From NCBI GenBank assembly GCA_964036665.1, contig OZ038527.1, positions 26,329,901 to 26,393,900 of the forward strand: a stretch of DNA of 64,000 bases, written 5' to 3'. The position numbers and the translations under genes are program-made. Origin of the DNA: Gordius sp. MW1 (taxonomy: Eukaryota; Nematomorpha; Gordioida; Gordea; Gordiidae). Below the pieces are notes generated by a model. That model was not told the DNA's origin and made no database searches. It worked only from the letters and a program-made list of their open reading frames with translations. This document shows positions 55,601 through 64,000 of this stretch, piece after piece (position 1 is the stretch's first letter; the number at the start of each line of letters is the position of its first letter).

Positions 55601-56200
55601 TATTAATGCTTTCGTTTTAATAACAGTTATATACAGTGTATCGAGGAATTGCTAACTTCACGAATACATATTACACATTAACATAAGTGTTGAGAAAAGG
55701 AATGGTGAAGAAGGAAGCAACGATTTAGGAAGGTCACAGCTATAGATCAATTTGGAAGGAAGAATCACAGCTGACTTGACACGCGATACCTATTCAAATC
55801 AGGTCCGTAATACAACTTAATATTACATTACGAGAGATAACAAAATTTAAAATAATACATCAATCGGAACCACACACACGTACAATCTTTCAACCCTTAA
55901 CACTCTCCCTTTTTTACTAGTAGCATTTAGAAAGTCTGGGGCTGTCGTATCCGCTATAGATATCAATGTTCTTGAAGCGAGGATCCAACGCTATCCTGAT
56001 GTGTCGCTATCGGCCTAGCTTTAACGTACCGACTAGCGGGACTCTCCACCGGATATTTCGGTTTGACCACTTGTTTTCATGTCCCCCCATCGTCCAATTC
56101 TCCGTTTTTTCCTTACAGATCCACGTTGCGATGGTAACACGCTAGCTAAAAAATGGGCTGTCTGACAAAAACTCATGGCCTAAGGCACTCATCAGAGAGG
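55600..56200 (-). mobile_element. possible 3' end and LTR of another retroelement
   Basis: On the minus strand an A/G-rich tract (aaaaaagggagag) precedes tgttaagggttgaaag, as a polypurine tract precedes a 3' LTR; preceding sequence is GC-richer. The other LTR is not in the window, so this is tentative. Confidence 0.35.
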
Positions 56201-57346
56201 TCAGTGGACGGTGGCATGAATAAATCTCGCCTATGTTAATGCCTCATGCTAGCACAGATATTGGTAGCAAGCAAAGCACACGAGATATTTTACCCTCTTT
56301 CTAAACTCTCGGGGTATTAACAAGATATTCGCATTACGAGATATATGCTAATTATTCGTGTGTTTATATATTCGCGATCGCGATGCATGAAAAAAATAAT
56401 TTGATTTTTCCGAATTAATATCCCAAATAATCAGTAAATATTGATATATTAGTTTTCATTAATATGAACCACGGTATTTTCTAATTTGGGTTAAGGATTT
56501 AATATAGTTTAGCAGCCACATCGCAATCATGAAAGGGCATAATTATAAGCCCCCTGAATTGAATATAATACGCTTAGTCTTTGTGAAAGTGAGACAGTAC
56601 ATAAAAGGGGGTGGCATATATAGGAGTTTCTATTGCATTAAAATTCTAAACAAAACGTATTTTCATAAAACATTGGGCCACAGTTGAGGTTAGGACCTAC
56701 ACTGCAAGATTAAAGGAATAAATCAAGGACGACACTCCGGTTATTTTGCCACCAATGAGCTTTTAGGAGTAAGTAAGATCGGTAAAAAATTCCATTAATC
56801 GAAATAATTGGGGACAGTTTAAATGTATCAACAATAAATATAACTCATATTACCGAGGCTGTAGAATAGACAGCAACATATTTTAAGATCCTAACTGATG
56901 TAATTCCCACAACTATGGAATGTGTTAAAACCAAGGCTGTTCAATGTGGTAGCCAATGTTTGCACCCACATGTTTATTAAGACCAATATATGGGTTGCAG
57001 AAGGCATGATAATACAAAAGGACGCATATTATGGCCTAAAGAAGGTAAAGAGCCACCATAAACATCTCAACCAGCAATCTTTGGCCATCCATAATTGCAA
57101 TTATAAGCCGGTAATTAAATCTATAGTCCGAAATTTCCTAGTGACCCCACAGGTTCTCCAAGGCTATAATGGAAATAAAAAATTCTGGCTTTGTTAAAAA
57201 TCAATAATTTAACCTTATAAAGCACTAGGTGATCATTTAGTCGATCAAAAAATTTCCTAATGGTTCTTTGGTATTCTCCTAAATGCTTAATTTCCTGGTG
57301 CGTTATTTAATTAACCGTGCAAACCTATCTGTCAAAAAATTTTATC
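56201..57346. other. upstream region of receptor copy 2
   Basis: A plus-strand open stretch (56922-57197, 91 codons) shows no recognisable domain. The rest carries no recognisable gene or repeat. A core promoter cannot be assigned from sequence alone. Confidence 0.35.
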
Positions 57347-58399
57347 ATGATACTTTCGGGATATTATTCGTGGTTAAACGCAATATTCTTTGGTATAATC
57401 ATAATAACGACCTTATTAGGCACCTTCGGTAATACATTTATATTGTTCCTGGTATGGGGAACTAAAAATTTACGGTCACAATCGGCCATGATCATTATAT
57501 CTAGCATAGCTCTAAGTGATACTTTAGGTGGCCTGTCTACTGGTATAAGTTATGTGATCAATTATACGAGACCTTTAATATTAAAAAACGTAATAAGTTG
57601 CACCATTTTTGGAATTCTCACAGAAATTGCGTTTATGACTCATTCCATGCAATTACTGGTGCTCGCTACCAATCGCCTACTGCTCGTTTGTTTTCCCTTT
57701 ACTCCGGTCAAGGAACGAGTGACATCTCGGTGGGCAACTATATTTCAAATAAGCATGACGTGGTTGATAAGCATAGTAGCCCGTATCATTCAATGGAAAG
57801 TCGGCGGTATTGTATACAGCGACTTCTATTCTACCTGCCTAGTGGATTATCGCAATTTTAAAATGCCAATCTTTAAGGCCCATATTATATGGCAATATAC
57901 TAATTCCTTTGCTACCTTGGTAATGTACGTTTTAATAATATGGATTATGCGGAAACAAAGAAGGGTCTTGGTTCAATGGTCGAGAAAAAGAACTGGGCAG
58001 AGCGTCCATTTATCAGCCAATCACTTAATTAGTAGGAATATAACTATATCTTCAATCACACAACAAAATACAAGTAAAGGATCTCAGAGGCCCCATAAGA
58101 AAGCTCGCGAAACAAGCGTTGCAATCTATTCCTTACTTATATTTAGCGTTTACTTTTTTGTAACTCTTACTTTCAATTTTTATTACAAAAGACTAAGTTC
58201 AAATCCTATAGCTCAACTGATTGGTTCACAATTTATAACTTTAGCTTTTTACTTTATATTCACCTTTAATCCCATTATATCTTTCGTGTTTACTAATATA
58301 TTCAAAAAGGAAACTAAAATTTTTGTAAACAAATATAGTTGTCTAATGAGAAAACAATTTATTTTCCTGAAATATTTACTTGTAAACTACTTAAAATGA
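57347..58399 (+). CDS. seven-transmembrane receptor (atypical rhodopsin-like), single exon, copy 2
   Basis: About 350 residues from the ATG at 57347 (an upstream in-frame GTG at 57317 is not a likely start). Seven hydrophobic segments. Shared landmarks with the 42247-43257 receptor: GTFGNTFIL in TM1, SAMIIISSIALSDTLGGLS in TM2, CTIFGILTEIAF then TNRLLLVCFPF at TM3 (NRL in place of DRY), VGGIVYSDFYSTC in the second outer loop, IIWQYTNS before TM5, FNPIISFVFTNIFK in TM7 (NPIIS in place of NPxxY). Third inner loop about 75 residues. A G-protein-coupled receptor-like fold is likely; coupling and ligand are unknown. It lies opposite in orientation to copy 1, about 14 kb away. Intact, no stops. Confidence 0.87.
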   Translation: MILSGYYSWLNAIFFGIIIITTLLGTFGNTFILFLVWGTKNLRSQSAMIIISSIALSDTLGGLSTGISYVINYTRPLILKNVISCTIFGILTEIAFMTHSMQLLVLATNRLLLVCFPFTPVKERVTSRWATIFQISMTWLISIVARIIQWKVGGIVYSDFYSTCLVDYRNFKMPIFKAHIIWQYTNSFATLVMYVLIIWIMRKQRRVLVQWSRKRTGQSVHLSANHLISRNITISSITQQNTSKGSQRPHKKARETSVAIYSLLIFSVYFFVTLTFNFYYKRLSSNPIAQLIGSQFITLAFYFIFTFNPIISFVFTNIFKKETKIFVNKYSCLMRKQFIFLKYLLVNYLK

Positions 58400-59442
58400 A
58401 ATCTTTAACATATTTTGAATAACGATTTATCCCATTTGTATTTAATTATGTTATGCGTAATGTAATCGGCTTCTATGACGTTAATAAAAATATCCATTTT
58501 ATATGAAAATTTATAAACATACTAGTTTATTCTACACACATTCAATATTACTTTCTTATTGTGGTCGTATAAATAAAGATTAAATGGTGTGGTTGCTTCA
58601 AGTTTTTATTTTTTCGAATGCCAATTTTAGCGCAACATTAAAGTTTATATTGTATACAATTCACTAAGTGGATTAGGACCTAAGTATAGAGCTTAAACAG
58701 AGCATGAACAGAGCATAAACCATGTGTCTATAAGCTTTTTAGTATTTAACGCTCGTCCTTACTATCATTTTAACCACCTTTTCAATCAAAAACAAATTTT
58801 TGCTATATTATGAGTTTTATCTCTGCGTGATCAGCTTAAATTATTTATGCATTTGCAAGAATTCAAGATCCCCATCTAATTAAGAAATTAAGTATGACAA
58901 ATATTAATAAACAGCTTTATTCAAGAAATGTTTAAAATTTTGCGTTTTAAAATTAACCATGGTAAACAAATTTTTGATAGGTAAAGTCAACAATTTAAAT
59001 TCTTTGTTGGATTTAATTAATTTATTGAATGTGAATTAAAAATCAATTAAGACAAAGTTCGAAAATAATTATTCTAACGGAAAAGACAATTAACATTTTT
59101 TATTATGAGAGCTAAGATACAATAACAAAACCATAATCAAAATTATTTATTTTATAATAGGAAATTGCTATGAGTTGTTTTTATATATCACTTATTAAGT
59201 TCACTGTTACGTTATATATAATTGATAAGGCATGGTTTTATCAGCGATTCATTAGGAAATTTATATTCTATGGCAAAAAACAGCATATTTCAAAATAGTG
59301 CAGTTGTTCAAAATTTATAATATGCCTCTATGATAATTCCATATTTCATTAATCATTTGGTGTATTTTCGTGTAAAATGAATAAGTTTGATAACACTAAA
59401 TATAATTTATTTTGCATTTATTTAGAACATTAAAAATAGAAA
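58400..59442. other. 3' flank, AT-rich, nothing recognised
   Basis: No coding exon, repeat end or RNA gene seen. It includes the untranslated tail of the receptor gene, with aataaa-type signals that are not diagnostic at this AT content. Confidence 0.45.
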
Positions 59443-59819
59443 ACTCGGGCCTTCGGCCCTCGTGGGAAGGGGGAGAAGGGAAGGGGAGTAGGGGAAGTGA
59501 AGGGGGGACGACTCATCTATACTCCGTATAAACGTAGCATATTTGCTATGCAATTTATGGGCGAGAAAGGCAGGAAGGGGCGAGAATGCCTAAAGGGGGG
59601 TATTAAATGCAAAATAATTAGTTATAGACCCTTGTAGGGGAGGGCATAGGGTAATTATCAATGTTAACCAATTCAAAAACGAAAAAAAATTTCGATTTAT
59701 TTGGCCAATGGTCATTTTTTCTATTGGTCAGTAGCCTGCGGACGATCAAAAAGTCATATTATCAATGATATTAACAAGAACAAAATATAAATTTAATTTT
59801 AAAAAAAAATAAAATTTTG

Positions 59820-59905
59820 CCCTCCCCCAAGCTTGAACCCGGGATATCCAGGTCACCCTGTTTACAAGCCGTGCGCTATAACCAGTCACACCATGCTGGT
59901 ATTAA
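59820..59905 (-). repeat. tRNA-like segment (box A and box B)
   Basis: On the minus strand: tgactggttatagcgcacgg (box A-like), then cttgtaaacagg (anticodon-arm-like), then tggatatcccgggttcaagc with a box B-like ggttcaag. It has the order of a tRNA gene but no clean acceptor stem, so it is a tRNA-derived SINE-type head. A related 3' half occurs at 62716-62760. Confidence 0.55.
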
Positions 59906-60619
59906 AATAGTAGAAGTTATTATGTTATTTATATAGATAATGAAATAATAAAGTTCTGTTTTATGTTTAGAAAATCAATATATTTCATCGGTCAGTAGCC
60001 AGCGGACGGTCAAAAAGTCAAATTATCAATGGTATTAACAAGAACATAATATTAATTTAATTTTAAAGAAAAAAAATTAAAATAAAAATTCCTTTTAGTT
60101 TTAAAAAAGGGCCAAATTCTGAAACTACCCGCTTGATTCGCTCGAAACTTTACCCGTAGGTGCCCAGGGCGGCCAGGGGTAAAATAGCCTTTTCAGATTC
60201 CTAAAATACCTTTTCGTTTTAAAAATATCGGACATTTCCCGGCCACACGTGCGGTGTAATATCTATAACACGTAGAAAATTTTACTAATTATATAAACTT
60301 ACGCGCGCCATCTAATAAAGTACAATTCGTGTTTTAATAGTTTAATAGTAGATTGAATTTAATTAGAAAGAACGGGCTATGATTATACCTTTGAAGGAGG
60401 TTTCGAATTTTGTGTTAGTTTTTATCAATATGTTGTATCGTAAATTAGAATCTAATACCTATATTTTTTTAACTATTACTTTTTAGGTTTTCTATGAAAT
60501 TACAATCTAATTAAATGAAATATATTAACCCAATAAAAAAATATGTATGCATTTATAAGGTTAAAAATATATATTACATAGTTGGCTGTCTGTTAGACCA
60601 TCTATAATAAATTTTTAGG

Positions 60620-62000
60620 TTATATATAAAATTTGGCCAATGGTCATTTTTTTTCATTGGTCAGTACCAACAGATACTCTATAAGTCAATGATAGCCAAA
60701 AAAAACGGAAAAAAATTTTTGATGCTCACTTTGGCCAATGGTCCTTTTTTTCTATTGGTCAGCAGCCAGGACACGATAAAAGTGGATATAAATTCATAAG
60801 AGTCAAAAAAAACGAAAAAAAAATTTTTGAATCACATTTTGGCCAAAGGTCATTTTTTTCCATTGGTCAGCAGCCAAGACACGGTAAAAGTGGATATAAA
60901 TTCATAATAGTCAAAAAAAAAACTAAAAAAAAATTTTCGAATAACATTTTGGCCAATGGTCATTTTTTTCCATTGGTCAGCAGCCAGGACACGGTAAAAG
61001 TGGATATAAATTCATAATAGTCAAAAAAAAACGAAAAAAAAAATTTTCGAATCACATTTTGGCCAATGGTCATTTTTTCCATTGTTCAGCAGCCAACGGA
61101 CGGCCAAAAAGTCACAATAGCAATGGTAGTAACAGGAACAATCATAATAGTAAAAAAAACGAAAAAAATAATTTCGATACACATTTTGGCCAATGGTCAT
61201 TTTTTTCCATTGGTCAGCAGCCAACGGACGGCCAAAAAGTCACAATAGCAATGGTAGTAACAGGAACAATCATAATACCCAAAAAAAACGAAAAAAATAA
61301 TTTCGATACACATTTTGGCCAATGGTCATTTTTTTCATTGGTCAGTACCAACAGATACTCTATAAATCAATGATAGCCAAAAAAAATGGAAATTTTTTTT
61401 TTGATGCTCACTTTGGCCAATGGTCATTTTTTTCCATTGGTCAGCGGACGGCCAAAAAGTCATATTATCAATGGTATTAACAGGAACAATCATAAGAGTC
61501 AAAAAAACGGGAAAAAATATTTCGATTCACAATTTGGCCAATGGTCATTTTTTTCCAATGGTCAGCAGCCAGGACACGGTAAAAGTGGATATAAATTCAT
61601 AAGAGTCAAAAAAAACGAAAAAAAAATTTTCGAATCACATTTTAGCCAATGGTCATTTTTTTCCATTGGTCAGCAGCCAGGACACGGTAAAAGTGGATAT
61701 AAATTCATAATAGTCAAAAAAACAAAAAAAAATTTTTGAATCACATTTTGGCCAATGGTCATTTTTTTCCATTGGTCAGCAGCCAACGGACGGCCAAAAA
61801 GTCACAATAGCAATGGTAGTAACAGGAACAATCATAATAGTCAAAAAAAAACGAAAAAAATAATTTCGATACACATTTTGGCCAATGGTCATTTTTTTCC
61901 ATTGGTCAGCAGCCAGCGGACGGCCAAAAAGTCTTATTATCAATGGTAGTAACAAGAACAATCATAAGAGTCAAAAAAAACTCCGGGATTCGAACCCACA
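60620..62000 (+). repeat. tandem satellite array, about 12 units of 97-129 bp
   Basis: Cores ttggccaatggtcatt at about 60634, 60731, 60840, 60948, 61057, 61186, 61315, 61413, 61533, 61644, 61749 and 61878. Three spacer types alternate: type 1 with gacacggtaaaagtgg (about 108 bp), type 2 with ggacggccaaaaagtcac (about 129 bp), type 3 with accaacagatactctat (about 97 bp). Cores contain a CCAATGG/CCATTGG hairpin. The array contributes false open frames on both strands; none is a gene. Confidence 0.88.
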
Positions 62001-62964
62001 AACTAGTTAAATTAATTAAAATTAAAAATAAACAGCGTGAGAAGACATTCGGTGCGTGACAAGACATTCGGTGCAAGACACCGAAGAGCGTGACAATATA
62101 TAGATTCGGTGCAAGACATTAGGTAGCGTGACAAGACATCGGAAAATGGAAAGTGAGCCCATAATGAAACATAGACCCTTGTAGGGGAGGGCATAGGGTA
62201 ATTATCAATGTTACCAATTCAAAAACGAAAAAAAAATTTCGATTTATAATTTGGCCAATGGTCATTTTTTTCATTGGTCAGTAGCCAGCGGACGGCCAAA
62301 AGGTCACATTATCAATGGTATTAACAAGAACAATATATTAATTTTTAAAAAATAAATAAAAATTTTGCCCTCTCCGGGATTCGAACCCACATTAGTAAAG
62401 GCATAGGGTTTGGTAGGGGCACAGGGACCCATATCAGTAAAGGCATAGGCTTTGGTAAGGGGCACAGGGACCCATATCAGTAGAGGCGTAGGCCCTTGTA
62501 GGAAAGGGCATAGGGTAATTATCAATGTTAACCTATTCAAAGACGAAAAAATACCATAAATTGCATATAGCAATTAAAAATTTCGCTTTATTTGGCCAAT
62601 AGTCATTTTTTCATTGGTCAGTAGCCAGCGGACGGTCAAAAATTCATATTATCAATGGTATTAACAAGAACAAAATATTAATTTAATTTAAAAAAATTAA
62701 AAAAAAAATTCGTCCTCTCCCTGGCTTGAACCCAGGATATCCAGGTCACAAAGCTGGCGCCAATAACTTAGTGGACGACGGACGACGGACGACGGACAAT
62801 TAAAAACGAGCCCATAAATTGCATAGCAATTAATAAAAAATAACATTTGTCTCTAATAGCCAAGATGGAATATCAACGATTTATTTTATTTATTACAAAA
62901 CTATTATTTACCTTATAATTGGCTTAGTTTTAATTTTATTAATATTAACGCGAAAAAAAGCGAT

Positions 62965-63545
62965 AAAACTAATTAGTGAATTAATGAATCGTTAAAAATT
63001 TTCCTTTATAACCTTACTACCTATTAGCTTTTCAAGGCTGTGAATTTTTAAAGTGTCTTTATTCTTTAAACAATGAACACCATTAATATAAAAGCATTAA
63101 TTCTAGCTACTAAGGTGGGCAATCAACTCTGTTAAAAAATATTGGAAAAATATTTTTCAAGCTTATATCATTTATCCGTTTTCATTAAATATTAATGACT
63201 TTATGAGGAATGAGGGAGAGTAATGTAATTGTAATTAAAATCTTTATATTATTAAACCCGTTTTAATTTAATTTTTTCTACCTCTGAATCTATACTTTAA
63301 GGCACGTCATGCTACTGATGTAATTTTTATTAAACACCTAAAGACGAATATTTAATTTATAATGCGATCTTCAGTTAGAGAAATGTTTGCCAAGGATTAT
63401 ATATAAAGAATCCCAAAACTTTCCAATATTGCCTACTTATAATGCACAATTTAGATTACTTTTTTTTCTAGTAAAGTAAAATATTTTGTAAAATGTGTTT
63501 GCATTTGGATTATTTGTATGAACATTGATACATCTAACACAAATT
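62965..63545 (+). repeat. dispersed repeat block, copy of 41200-41770
   Basis: Same ordered motifs as at 41200-41770. See that entry. No transposon ends seen. Confidence 0.8.
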
Positions 63546-63650
63546 GGTTGAACTTATGTAATATATTATTATTGATGATATTGTATTCCTAGTGCATATA
63601 TATATATTCTATATTCTTATTTCATTTTCTAGTCTACTATTATATAACCC

Positions 63651-63985
63651 CTACAAAAACCCATCCCTTAACATCTTATCTTCTTCCCTATACTCACACT
63701 TAATAACTAAAGCCTTTAATTTTTGTAAAAAATTTTCAACTGATTCATTTTCTCGCCTAGCCCTTAAAAAATTTAGCCTATAAAAAAAATAGAATTTTTG
63801 TTTCCGAATAACAACAACAATTGGTTTTTCAATTCGTCATAGGAACAATTATTTAATTTTTTAGGGTAGATTTTATATTTTAACCTTTTCAAATTGGGGA
63901 GGCCAAGGAATGTGATGAGATATTTTTTCTTGTTCACAGGCGCAACTTCTTTAATATCCATGGCATTTTCTAAACCATTAGCCAA
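63651..63985 (-). pseudogene. gag: retroelement gag fragment at window edge
   Basis: Minus strand: ANGLENAMDIKEVAPVNKKK, then LGLPNLKRLKYKIYPKK and SYDELKNQLLLLFGNK, a run of T bases with a frameshift near 63785, then RRENESVENFLQKLKALVIK and MLRDGFL. These are typical of LTR-retrotransposon gag capsid regions. It is truncated at the right edge, so only part can be seen. Confidence 0.65.
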
Positions 63986-64000
63986 TCATCTATGTCCACT

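Larger units (their letters stand above)
59443..62834 (+). mobile_element. satellite-bearing element, long copy
   Basis: Starts aactcgggccttcggccctc (a short hairpin, ggccttcggcc) and a polypurine tract, then tttgctatgcaatttatggg; ends aacgagcccataaattgcat and agcaattaat at 62834. The same ends bound 21892-23538 in opposite orientation. Inside: two tRNA-like segments, a tandem array (60620-62000), a cassette of catatcagtaaaggcatagg-type repeats near 62390-62520 and a (gacgacg) run near 62773. No coding frame for a transposase or replication protein is visible. It may be a non-autonomous rolling-circle or DNA element. Confidence 0.75.

Noticed and set aside
59820..59905. Functional tRNA gene
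   Set aside because: Box A and B are present, but no clean acceptor stem or 7-bp anticodon loop can be built; treated as tRNA-derived repeat.
61021..61961. Long open frames in the large array
   Set aside because: Same cause; no start context and no domain.

Overview
The window is nuclear DNA of an AT-rich, repeat-dense animal, most likely an invertebrate. I cannot place the phylum. The evidence is spliced genes with GT-AG introns (two are only 36 and 40 bp), a secreted or GPI-anchored Ly6 protein, two seven-helix receptors, a mahogunin-type RING E3 ligase, RTE-like LINEs, Ty3/Gypsy elements, hAT transposons with 8-bp target duplications and tRNA-derived SINE-like sequence. There are no bacterial-style operons.

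Host genes. (1) A Ly6/three-finger gene on the minus strand (10272-10924, two exons), with a second copy of its first exon at 475-720 inside a duplicated block. (2) A split gene on the minus strand, about 14.7-24.9 kb, that I rebuilt exon by exon. It is a MGRN1/RNF157-like E3 ligase with at least nine well-supported exons; the splice phase is consistent at every junction. Two further 3' exons also fit by phase. Its large introns are full of mobile elements. (3) Two intact single-exon seven-transmembrane receptors, paralogs in opposite orientation (42247-43257 minus, 57347-58399 plus). (4) An unassigned coding-like block at 45.6-46.0 kb.

Mobile elements dominate the rest. From left to right: a decayed Gypsy (1.3-6.5 kb) split by a 3.1-kb hAT with a perfect 8-bp duplication, which itself holds a small MITE; an RT relic at 7.5-8.8 kb; many short MITEs at 9-22 kb; a long-inverted-repeat structure at 25.85-28.85 kb enclosing a Gypsy gag; and an RTE-like LINE (30.9-41.05 kb) split by a CCCGA-rich hAT-like element, itself split by a complete but decayed LTR retrotransposon (33951-39933). 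Further right are an RTE 3' fragment (46.8-47.7 kb), a Gypsy RT scrap (48.1-48.5 kb), a foldback (50.8-51.2 kb), a second Gypsy (51.2-53.8 kb, minus), an RTE endonuclease fragment (53.8-54.9 kb) and a gag fragment at the right edge.

The standout is the LTR element at 33951-39933. Between its integrase relic and its 3' polypurine tract and LTR it carries an intronless cation-diffusion-facilitator (metal transporter) coding sequence in the same orientation. Because the LTR element sits inside a hAT that sits inside a LINE, the transporter must have arrived with the retroelement or entered it later; it is not a flanking host gene. This looks like gene capture by an LTR retrotransposon, now decayed. 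The second notable item is a pair of inverted elements (21.9-23.5 and 59.4-62.8 kb) that share ends and carry a satellite array of about 97-129-bp units expanded to different lengths.
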